A stretch of DNA of 64,000 bases from Wenyingzhuangia heitensis (lineage in GTDB: Bacteria; Bacteroidota; Bacteroidia; Flavobacteriales; Flavobacteriaceae): contig NZ_JAASQL010000005.1 in the NCBI RefSeq assembly GCF_011762155.1, positions 62,001 to 126,000 of the forward strand, given 5' to 3'. Shown here piece by piece: positions 16,104 through 24,242 of the stretch. Below the pieces are notes generated by a model. It worked only from the letters and a program-made list of their open reading frames with translations, searched no databases and was not told the DNA's origin. Each line of letters opens with the position of its first letter. Positions within the stretch are counted from its first letter, which is position 1. Both the position numbers and the translations under genes were made by a program.

Positions 16104-17777
16104 TTAATCGTTCCAATGTTGATCTATTACTTTTTGAATGTGAGGGAATTTATCACCATCATCTTCATTTAATTCTTTTCTTTTTGTTTTTAATTGCTCT
16201 TTTAAATCAGCAATAATTTCTTTGTACTTAGGATCGTTGTAAGCGTTATTCATTTCTTTAGGATCTACACCTAAATCATAAAATTCCCAAGCAACAGGAG
16301 TATCCATTGTAAAACGATTACCCCAACTTTTTTTGTTCCATTCGGCTCCAGGTTTATTTACATCTACCCAGTATTTTCCGTAAAAGAAAATTAACTTATA
16401 TTGTTTGGTTCTAATTCCAAAATGCGCTGGATTTGCATGTGCATGTGCCATGTGCATCCAATATCTGTAATAAGTAGACTGTTGCCATCCTTTAGGTTCT
16501 TTTCCTTCTTTTTTAAGAATGTATTCAAAACTATGACCTTGCATTTTTTTAGGAGCTTTTCCTCCAGCCAAATCAATTAATGTAGGAGCAAAATCTGTAT
16601 TGTTAATAATCGCATCGGTTCTTGTTCCTGCTTTTATTTTTTTAGGGTATCTAACAAAGAAAGGCATTCTCATAGATTCTTCATACATCCAACGTTTATC
16701 AATGTAATCATGTTCACCTAACATAAATCCTTGATCACCCGTATAAACAATAATAGTGTTGTCGTACAATCCTTCTTTTTTAAGATATTCTACAATTCTA
16801 GCTACGTTATCATCTACACCTTTTACACAACGTAAATATCTTTTTAAGTATTCTTGATAAGTTTCATGAATGTATTTATTTCCCTCTAACCATTTGGCAG
16901 ATTCTATATCTAACTTAGGGTTGTTGTTTTTTGTGTATGTTTTACTCCACATACGCATACCCATGTGACGAATTGTGTTTCTTTTAGAAACAGAAGAACC
17001 AATTTCGTGAATTAATTTATCGTCCTCACCACGAGTTGCAATAGAACCATTGTTTCCGTTGTTGTATAAACTTGCAGGTTCTGGAATAAACGTATCTTCT
17101 AAATAATCTTTATAACGCGGTGCATATTCAAAATCATCATGTGGAGCTTTAAATTGGTGCATTAACAAGAAAGGTTTGTTTTTATCTCTTTTGTTTTTTA
17201 ACCAATCTAAAGTAATATCAGTAATAATATCAGAACTATGTCCTTTGTATTTTTTTCCTTCGTAATCTTTAGAACCATATTTAGCATAGTTCATACCAGT
17301 TTCGGTTAAACTAGGATCAAAATAAGAACCTTGTTGTCCGTGTTCCATAAATACATTGTAGTAATCAAAATCTGGTTTATTACCTAAATGCCATTTACCA
17401 ACCAAGGCTGTTTGGTATCCTAATTTTTTAATTTCTTGTGGCAAATAATGATGCGCAGTTTCTACATCACCTTCTAAATCTAATACCCCGTTTTTTTGAC
17501 TGTATTGACCTGTAATAATACTAGCTCTACTTGGAGTACAAATAGAGTTGGTTACAAAACAATTGTCAAAAATCATTCCTTCATTGGCAATTTTATCCAA
17601 GGTTGGAGTTGGGTTTAAAGTAGCCAATCTACTTCCGTAAATTCCAAATGCCTGAGAGGTATGATCATCAGACATAATGTAAAGAATGTTTGGCTTTTTT
17701 TGTGCATTTACTTTTTCCGTTAGGCTAAAAATGGCAACAAGAGCTGCCAAACCTAGTAACAAAGATTTACTATTCAT
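16104..17777 (-). CDS. Secreted type I sulfatase, N-acetylglucosamine-6-sulfatase/arylsulfatase-like
   Basis: 557 residues with signal peptide (about 1-25, ending KVNAQ). Formylglycine motif CTPSR at 80-84, metal ligands D37-D38 in MSDDHT, and later TGDQGFMLGEHDYIDKRWMYEESMRMPF, the segment that contributes metal and substrate residues. The pattern KKPNILYIMSDDH ... FVTNSICTPSRASIITG resembles S1-family enzymes acting on amino-sugar or related sulfate esters. It is more similar to that group than to the iduronate-sulfatase-like protein at 2616-4031. It is the sole gene of its transcript between two terminators. Confidence 0.88.
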   Translation of the reverse strand: MNSKSLLLGLAALVAIFSLTEKVNAQKKPNILYIMSDDHTSQAFGIYGSRLATLNPTPTLDKIANEGMIFDNCFVTNSICTPSRASIITGQYSQKNGVLDLEGDVETAHHYLPQEIKKLGYQTALVGKWHLGNKPDFDYYNVFMEHGQQGSYFDPSLTETGMNYAKYGSKDYEGKKYKGHSSDIITDITLDWLKNKRDKNKPFLLMHQFKAPHDDFEYAPRYKDYLEDTFIPEPASLYNNGNNGSIATRGEDDKLIHEIGSSVSKRNTIRHMGMRMWSKTYTKNNNPKLDIESAKWLEGNKYIHETYQEYLKRYLRCVKGVDDNVARIVEYLKKEGLYDNTIIVYTGDQGFMLGEHDYIDKRWMYEESMRMPFFVRYPKKIKAGTRTDAIINNTDFAPTLIDLAGGKAPKKMQGHSFEYILKKEGKEPKGWQQSTYYRYWMHMAHAHANPAHFGIRTKQYKLIFFYGKYWVDVNKPGAEWNKKSWGNRFTMDTPVAWEFYDLGVDPKEMNNAYNDPKYKEIIADLKEQLKTKRKELNEDDGDKFPHIQKVIDQHWND

Positions 17778-17868
17778 TTTAAAAATATTTTAACATAAAA
17801 GTATTAAGATAGATTTGTTTTGACTGAAACATATGTCTTTTTTACAAAAACGTTTCGTTAAAAAACAA

Positions 17869-17896
17869 AAAAAGCGACCTAGTAAGGTCGCTTTTT
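17869..17896 (-). terminator. Terminator downstream of the T9SS protein gene
   Basis: A 12-bp perfect stem (AAAAAGCGACCT with AGGTCGCTTTTT) and 4-base loop just beyond the stop at 17915. On the minus strand the stem is followed by a T-rich run. Confidence 0.8.
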
Positions 17897-17914
17897 GTCT
17901 AGTTGTGTATAGAA

Positions 17915-18991
17915 TTATTCTTTGATGATTTTTTGATACATTCCGTTGTCTGTAATTAAAATATATACTCCAGAAGATAAGCTAGAAATGTCTATGCTGC
18001 TTTGAACTTCAAAAGTTTTTACTACCTGACCTGTAATCGTTAAAATAGAAATAGATTTTATTCCTGTTGTATCAGCAATATTAATAATTCCTGTAGTCGG
18101 ATTTGGAGACAAACCTGCATCTAATTTTTTAAAGTCAGCAGAACTTAAAGATTCTGTAACTGTAAAATCTGCACTAGCTGGTTTTACCTGAAAACTAGCA
18201 TCTGTTCCTAAGGCTGTTCTAAATTGAAATGTATAAGTAGGTGCAGGTGTTGTAGCGTGGTCTACATAATTATTACCAGCATCTCCCGCGTTAGGATCCC
18301 AAGTTGTTAAGTCAGATGATAAATAAGTTTTACTAGTAGATGGATTGATCATTCCGTTTGGAGCTGTAATTGTAATTGTAGTTTCTACATTAGTTCCTGC
18401 AGGCAATATGCTAGGGTTTGTAAATGCACCATACCAAATATCAGAGAAAAGGTTTACCTCACTTACAGTCCCTCTTGTTTCTGTCCAAATAATAAATTTA
18501 ATTCCTCCGGCTGCAATATCCTCATCAGAACTATATTTAATAGGTACATCTAAAGTAGTTCCTGCATTAAATGTTAAATCTTCTCCAAAAGACCAAGATT
18601 CTGCTACGGGAGCAGGTGTAATGTCAATTGCTTGAGAAGTACCCATACCAAAAGCACCACCTATTTTGTAATTCGCAATCAATAAAAAATCGTGTGTAGG
18701 ATCTACCGTTGCAGGAATTGTAAACGTTGTTGTGGTGTGAGTACCAACTGCAACAGGAGTGTCTAATGCAAGATTTTGACCCGCTTTCCATTGAACAGGA
18801 TCTTCGGTAACATCTCTCAGTTCGTAATAGGCGTTTGTTGCTAGGTCAGCACTTCCTGTGTCAAAACTAATACTTATAGTGATTGTTTCTCCAGCTTCTG
18901 CGGTTGCAGGAGCAGCGCTAATAGTGGTAGATTGAGCCATTGCTATGGTTGTAAATAATGCTGTAAAAGCATAAAGTAATTTTTTCATCAT
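17915..18991 (-). CDS. T9SS-secreted protein with two Ig-like repeats, unknown function
   Basis: 358 residues: signal peptide (1-19, ending AMAQ), two beta-rich Ig-like segments (about 20-130 and 135-270) containing related blocks such as ITISISFDTGSADLATNAYYELRD and LDVPIKYSSDEDIAAGGIKFIIW, and a C-terminal Por sorting domain (SPNPTTGIINIADTTGIKSI, ending GMYQKIIKE). There is no catalytic signature. Surface display or release through the type IX system is expected. It may bind a polysaccharide, given the sulfatase alongside, but this is only inference. ATG at 18991 is followed directly by a second ATG. Confidence 0.8.
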   Translation of the reverse strand: MMKKLLYAFTALFTTIAMAQSTTISAAPATAEAGETITISISFDTGSADLATNAYYELRDVTEDPVQWKAGQNLALDTPVAVGTHTTTTFTIPATVDPTHDFLLIANYKIGGAFGMGTSQAIDITPAPVAESWSFGEDLTFNAGTTLDVPIKYSSDEDIAAGGIKFIIWTETRGTVSEVNLFSDIWYGAFTNPSILPAGTNVETTITITAPNGMINPSTSKTYLSSDLTTWDPNAGDAGNNYVDHATTPAPTYTFQFRTALGTDASFQVKPASADFTVTESLSSADFKKLDAGLSPNPTTGIINIADTTGIKSISILTITGQVVKTFEVQSSIDISSLSSGVYILITDNGMYQKIIKE

Positions 18992-19172
18992 AATATTGGT
19001 TTAAATAATTAGTACTGTACAAAATTAAAGAAACAAGAGGTTGCAAAGGGAGAGCTATGTTTTAATGACTAACTCAAATATCTAAAACGGATATTTTTTT
19101 TTCATTTCAATATCCTAACTATTAAGTTGATTTTTCTTTTTGTTTTTTTAAGAATAGCCGTTTTTAAAAATC

Positions 19173-19180
19173 TACTTTTG
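19173..19180 (+). promoter_or_regulatory. -7 box upstream of EamA-family gene
   Basis: TACTTTTG matches TAnnTTTG exactly and lies 36 bases before the ATG. The preceding region from 18992 holds no gene and is AT-rich without an evident -33 element at normal spacing. Confidence 0.45.
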
Positions 19181-19216
19181 AATATCTTTTCTAAGAGAAC
19201 AAATCCATAAATTATA

Positions 19217-20116
19217 ATGAAAAAAATATCTCAAAACACACAAGGGATTTTAATTGCCTTGTTGGCAGTTTTTTTGTTTTCATCAAAAGCAATTATAGTA
19301 AAATTAGTGTATCAATTTGATGTACCTACTATTCATGTTTTGTTATTAAGAATGTTGTTTGCTATTCCTTTTTATATTGCGGTTTTGTTGGCGAAAAAAA
19401 AGGAGAAAAAAGAAGATTTAGAAAAGAAGCATTATGTGTGGTTGTTGTTATTAGGAATTATTGGTTATTACGTAGCTAGCTTTTTTGATTTTTATGGGTT
19501 AAAATATTTAACAGCAAGTTTAGAACGAATCATTTTGTTTGTCTACCCTACTTTAGTAGTGCTGATAGGTGCTGTTTTTTTAAAAACAAAAATCACCAAA
19601 CAGCAAATTGTAGCAATTGTAATTACGTATTTTGGAGTTTTTATAACGTTTGCTTCAGAGCTGCAAATTGATCATAATGAAAACTTATTTTTAGGTGCTG
19701 CGTTTATATTTATAAGTGCGTTAACATATGCCTCTTATTTAGTAGGAAGTGGTTGGCTAATTCCAAAATTTGGAACGTTAAGATTTACTTCTTTAGCTAT
19801 GATTATTGCTTGCTCTTCGGTATTTATACATTATTTAATTACAGACAGAACTTCTGTTTTAAATTATCCTAAAGAAGTTTATTTTTACGGAATAACCATG
19901 GCTTTTTTCTGCACGGTATTACCTTCTTATTTGGTTTCATTTGCGATTCAAAAATTAGGGTCGTCAAAATTCGCAATTATAGGAAGTATAGGACCTGTAT
20001 TTACAATAGCTTTAGCTACTTTAGTATTGGGAGAAAATATTACTTTTGTACAAGCAATAGGTGTAGTAGTGGTAATTGTTGGAGTTAGAATAGTTTCTAA
20101 AAAAGAAGTGAAATGA
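19217..20116 (+). CDS. EamA/DMT-family transporter
   Basis: 299 residues with ten hydrophobic segments arranged as two EamA repeats (about 8-140 and 155-295). The signature GLKYLTASLERIILFVYPTLVVLIGAVFL ends repeat one and LGSSKFAIIGSIGPVFTIALATLVLGENIT ends repeat two. Such proteins export small metabolites; the substrate is unknown. Its stop overlaps the start of the following glycosyltransferase gene by four bases (ATGA), so the pair is likely one transcription and translation unit. Confidence 0.88.
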   Translation: MKKISQNTQGILIALLAVFLFSSKAIIVKLVYQFDVPTIHVLLLRMLFAIPFYIAVLLAKKKEKKEDLEKKHYVWLLLLGIIGYYVASFFDFYGLKYLTASLERIILFVYPTLVVLIGAVFLKTKITKQQIVAIVITYFGVFITFASELQIDHNENLFLGAAFIFISALTYASYLVGSGWLIPKFGTLRFTSLAMIIACSSVFIHYLITDRTSVLNYPKEVYFYGITMAFFCTVLPSYLVSFAIQKLGSSKFAIIGSIGPVFTIALATLVLGENITFVQAIGVVVVIVGVRIVSKKEVK

Positions 20117-21537
20117 GTTTATTAGTAAGTTTGCTAAATCAATATAAAATTTTTTTAATAGGAGTCTTTTTAGTATTGATTAGTTTTTTAGTTACATATG
20201 ATGTTCCCTTTTTTTGGGATGCATTATCTAAATCAGAAAGAGCAACATGGTTTTATGAACATAATTTTTCTAATTGGGTGGTCCCTACAGAAATAAATTC
20301 AGGACATCCTCCATTTTGGACTTTGTTATTAGCTTTTACTTGGAAAATTTTCGGAAGGACATTATTGGTAAGCCGGCTGTTATTATTGTTATTAAATATA
20401 GGAGTTGTGTATCAAATACACCTTTTAATAACGACCAATAAAATAAAAAATATACCATGGTATTGGTATTTAATACTTTTTATAGAGCCTACCTATTTAG
20501 CACAAACAACTATTCTTAATAATGATGTTTTAATGCTGTTGATGTGTTTAGCAGCTTATAATTTGATAAAAAAAAATAGACTATTATATAGTTTAGCTAT
20601 TACAGGAGTATTGTTTTGTAATTTAAGAGGAATGTTTTTTTATATGGGCTTTTTTGCCTTTGATATTATTTCATATTTAAGAACACATAAGGGGGTAAAA
20701 AATATTCATAAACATATTTATCCTTATATATTTCCCATTAGTTGTTTTGCTTTGTTTCTTTTTTATCAATACTCTGTTTTAGGATGGATAATTAAATCAC
20801 CAAGTGCTATAGAACATAGAAGTTTAGTAGATGTAAAACACTTTTTTATTAATATTATTGCCACAATAAGAGTTTTTGCAGATTATGGAAGATTTTTGTT
20901 TTGGATTGTTGTTTTTTACTCTTTTGTGCTTTGTATAAGACAAAAGAAACATTTAGATAAAAAAACAAAAGAGTTAGTACTACTTTGGTTGTGTTTTTTT
21001 GTTATAAATGTATCAATAATGTTACTATCGACAAATCCTATAGGTCATAGATATTTTATGATTCTTTATATAATAGGGTTGCTTATTTTTGTTAATGTAA
21101 TTTTTAATGTTTTACATAAAAAAAGACTTACATATCTTTGTTTTTGGATGTCTGTAGGGTCTTTATTAAGTGGTCATTTTTGGATTTATCCTGAAACTAT
21201 TTCTCAGGGATGGGATAGTTCTTTGGCCTATTTAAATTATTTTGATTTGAAGAAAAAAATGCATTTATATGTTAAAAATCATCAAATATCATTAGATAGT
21301 ATTGGAACTAAAACATGGAATCCAAAAGCAAACATTGAATATTTACAAGAGAAGAACAGTGAGGTTTATATAGGGGATGCCGATAGTTCTAAATTTAAAT
21401 ATTATGTTCATTCTAATGTAGAGAATAGAACTAAAGATGAAGAAATATTTGTTTTACAAAATCAATGGACTTTAATAAAAGAGTATAAAAAAAATGGAGT
21501 TTTTGTACGTTTATATAAGTCACCAGGCATAGAATAA
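20113..21537 (+). CDS. GT-C type membrane glycosyltransferase (ArnT/PMT-like)
   Basis: 474 residues with about eleven membrane helices and a first periplasmic loop carrying acidic residues (TYDVPFFWDALSKSERATWFYEHNFSNWVVPTEINSGHPPFWTLLLAF), the layout of GT39/GT83-type enzymes that use polyprenyl-phosphate sugars. The acceptor could be lipid A, a polysaccharide or protein; the sequence does not tell. It overlaps the EamA gene by four bases. The gene is locally very AT-rich. Confidence 0.72.
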   Translation: MSLLVSLLNQYKIFLIGVFLVLISFLVTYDVPFFWDALSKSERATWFYEHNFSNWVVPTEINSGHPPFWTLLLAFTWKIFGRTLLVSRLLLLLLNIGVVYQIHLLITTNKIKNIPWYWYLILFIEPTYLAQTTILNNDVLMLLMCLAAYNLIKKNRLLYSLAITGVLFCNLRGMFFYMGFFAFDIISYLRTHKGVKNIHKHIYPYIFPISCFALFLFYQYSVLGWIIKSPSAIEHRSLVDVKHFFINIIATIRVFADYGRFLFWIVVFYSFVLCIRQKKHLDKKTKELVLLWLCFFVINVSIMLLSTNPIGHRYFMILYIIGLLIFVNVIFNVLHKKRLTYLCFWMSVGSLLSGHFWIYPETISQGWDSSLAYLNYFDLKKKMHLYVKNHQISLDSIGTKTWNPKANIEYLQEKNSEVYIGDADSSKFKYYVHSNVENRTKDEEIFVLQNQWTLIKEYKKNGVFVRLYKSPGIE

Positions 21538-21645
21538 ACACGTAGTTTTTCGTTAAAAACCTGTTAATAATTACTTATTGCCTACTGTTGATAAAGTCTA
21601 ATAAAGTCATAAATTTAACAATAACCTAAAATCAGAACTTTGTTC

Positions 21646-23499
21646 ATGAGTGAAGAAACTAAATACACGGAAGATAATATACGATCGTTAGACTGGAAAG
21701 AGCATATTAGAATGCGACCAGGGATGTATATTGGAAAGCTAGGAGATGGATCATCTCAAGATGATGGTATTTATATTCTGATTAAAGAAGTGATAGACAA
21801 CTCTATAGATGAGTTTGTAATGGGTACAGGAAAAACCATTGAGATTTCTGTAAAAGAAGAAGTGGTTAAAATTAGAGATTACGGACGTGGAGTTCCTTTA
21901 GGGAAAGTAGTAGATGTAGTTTCTAAAATGAACACAGGTGGTAAGTACGATTCTCGTGCATTTAAAAAATCTGTAGGATTAAACGGAGTAGGTACCAAAG
22001 CTGTAAATGCACTGTCTAGTAATTTTTCTATTCAATCTATTCGTGATGGACAAACTACGACTGCCGAATTTGAAAAAGGAGAATTAATTCATCAAACTCC
22101 TTTAGAAGCAACTACTATTAGAAGAGGAACAAGAGTTATTTTTCATCCCGATGCTTCTATTTTTGTAAACTACAAATACCGTAGTGAGTATGTTGTAAAA
22201 ATGATTAAAAACTACGTGTACCTAAACCCTGGTTTGACGATTGTTTTTAATGGAGAAAAATTTATTTCGGAAAATGGATTGAAAGATTTGTTAGAAGAAA
22301 ACATACATGAAGATACTTTGGCATATCCTATTATTCACTTAAGAGGAGATGATATTGAAGTTGCCATGACACATAGTAAAACGCAATACAGCGAAGAATA
22401 CCATTCTTTTGTAAACGGACAACATACCACACAAGGAGGTACACATCAAAATGCGTTTAGAGAGGCCGTGGTAAAAACCATTAGAGAGTTTTTTGGAAAG
22501 AATTTTGAAGCCTCAGATGTTCGTAAATCCATTGTAAGTGCAATTGCCATTAAGGTGATGGAGCCTGTTTTTGAAAGTCAGACCAAAACAAAGCTGGGGT
22601 CTACAGAAATGGGAGGAGATTTACCAACGGTTAGAACCTACATCAACGATTTTGTGAAAACCAATTTAGACAACTATTTACATAAAAACCCTACCACTGC
22701 CGAAGCCATTCAGAGAAAAGTAATGCAAGCGGAAAAGGAACGTAAAGAATTGTCTGGAATTCGTAAAATAGCTAGAGATCGTGCTAAAAAAGCAAGTGTA
22801 CACAATAAAAAATTACGTGATTGTAGAATCCATTTGGCAGACACTAAAAAAGAAGGGCATTTAGATACTTCTTTGTTTATTACCGAGGGAGATTCTGCAA
22901 GTGGATCTATTACCAAGTCTAGAAACGTAAACACACAAGCCGTATTTAGTTTAAAAGGGAAACCTTTAAATTGCTACGGATTGACCAAAAAGATTGTGTA
23001 CGAGAATGAGGAATTCAACTTATTACAAGCCGCTTTAAATATAGAAGATGGAATAGACAATTTACGATACAACAATGTAATTATTGCGACCGATGCCGAT
23101 GTGGATGGGATGCACATTCGCTTGTTGTTAATTACGTTCTTTTTGCAATTTTTTCCTGAAGTGATAAAAGAAGGGCATTTGTATATTTTAGACACTCCGT
23201 TGTTTAGAGTACGTAATAAAAAAGAAACTATTTATTGTTATTCCGAAGAGGAAAGACAAGCTGCCATGGCAAAATTATCAGGAAAACCAGAGATTACCCG
23301 ATTTAAAGGATTGGGAGAAATTTCTCCAGATGAATTCCAACATTTTATAGGAGACAACATTCGTTTAGATCCTGTAATGTTAGACAAAGAACAATCTATA
23401 GAGTCTATGTTAGAATTTTACATGGGAAAAAATACACCAACCAGACAAGAGTTTATTATAGACAATTTAAAGTACGAGTTGGATATTATTGAGGAGTAG
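21646..23499 (+). CDS. parE: DNA topoisomerase IV subunit B (ParE)
   Basis: 617 residues from ATG at 21646; an in-frame TTG at 21640 is less likely. GHKL ATPase motifs: [27 protein letters not shown], and [14 protein letters not shown]. The TOPRIM core shows EGDSASG and DADVDGMH. The short length and position next to parC favour ParE over GyrB. It supplies ATP-driven strand passage for decatenation. The stop is followed without a spacer by the ATG of a DUF2971 gene. Confidence 0.95.
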   Translation: MSEETKYTEDNIRSLDWKEHIRMRPGMYIGKLGDGSSQDDGIYILIKEVIDNSIDEFVMGTGKTIEISVKEEVVKIRDYGRGVPLGKVVDVVSKMNTGGKYDSRAFKKSVGLNGVGTKAVNALSSNFSIQSIRDGQTTTAEFEKGELIHQTPLEATTIRRGTRVIFHPDASIFVNYKYRSEYVVKMIKNYVYLNPGLTIVFNGEKFISENGLKDLLEENIHEDTLAYPIIHLRGDDIEVAMTHSKTQYSEEYHSFVNGQHTTQGGTHQNAFREAVVKTIREFFGKNFEASDVRKSIVSAIAIKVMEPVFESQTKTKLGSTEMGGDLPTVRTYINDFVKTNLDNYLHKNPTTAEAIQRKVMQAEKERKELSGIRKIARDRAKKASVHNKKLRDCRIHLADTKKEGHLDTSLFITEGDSASGSITKSRNVNTQAVFSLKGKPLNCYGLTKKIVYENEEFNLLQAALNIEDGIDNLRYNNVIIATDADVDGMHIRLLLITFFLQFFPEVIKEGHLYILDTPLFRVRNKKETIYCYSEEERQAAMAKLSGKPEITRFKGLGEISPDEFQHFIGDNIRLDPVMLDKEQSIESMLEFYMGKNTPTRQEFIIDNLKYELDIIEE

Positions 23500-24240
23500 A
23501 TGACAGATAATCAAAACATACCTGATGTAGTTTATAAATATCTAGATTTTGAAACAGGAATAGAAAAGGTTTTAAAAAATAAAACCATTAAGTTTTCTAC
23601 TCCTTCAAGTTTTAATGATCCTTTTGATTGTTATGAAGTTTTGATTGAACAAAAAGCAAAGGTTTCTCGAGAAAAACAAGGTTTTTCAGGTTTTTTTAAA
23701 ACTGATTATGAAGAAGCCGATAAGTTTTTAAGGAAGGAAAATGCAGAGGTTTTTAGGAGGTTAAAAGAACAAATTCGAATAACTTCATTTAGTAAATGTT
23801 ATAGAAATATTTTAATGTGGTCTCATTACGGGCAAAAGCATACGGGAGTTTGTATAGGTGTATCAACGATATTAAATAAATCGGAATTTAGTAAAGTTAG
23901 TTATGAAACAATAATAACACCTAAGCCTTTTGATGATCTTGGGGAAAAGAAAAATAATATTGATGCAATTAACTATTGGTTAAATACCAAAAGTAATGAC
24001 TGGGAATATGAAGGTGAAATAAGAATTGTATCTAGAGATATGCCAGAATATTCAAAATTTAATAGCGAAGTAGTTAAAGAAATCATTTTCGGATTAAAAG
24101 TGCCCTCAGAAAAAGTAAAGAATAAAATAAAAGAACTACAACTTTACGGTTATGAACACGTAAAATTCTATCAAATGAAAGAGATAGAAAACGAGTTTAG
24201 AATAGAAAAGAAGTTAATCAACATAGAAGACATATCATAA
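23500..24240 (+). CDS. DUF2971 protein inserted between parE and parC
   Basis: 246 residues with DUF2971 features: YKYLDFETGIEKVLKNKTIKFSTP at the start, PSSFNDPFDC (35-44), and MWSHYGQKHTGVCIG (106-120), then a DWEYEGEIRIVS block. Function of the family is unknown; some members sit in variable or defence-associated regions. Here it starts on the base after the parE stop and ends two bases before the parC ATG, so it is expressed with topoisomerase IV. No signal peptide or membrane segment is visible. Bacteroidota usually have parE and parC side by side, so the gene looks acquired. Confidence 0.82.
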   Translation: MTDNQNIPDVVYKYLDFETGIEKVLKNKTIKFSTPSSFNDPFDCYEVLIEQKAKVSREKQGFSGFFKTDYEEADKFLRKENAEVFRRLKEQIRITSFSKCYRNILMWSHYGQKHTGVCIGVSTILNKSEFSKVSYETIITPKPFDDLGEKKNNIDAINYWLNTKSNDWEYEGEIRIVSRDMPEYSKFNSEVVKEIIFGLKVPSEKVKNKIKELQLYGYEHVKFYQMKEIENEFRIEKKLINIEDIS

Positions 24241-24242
24241 AT

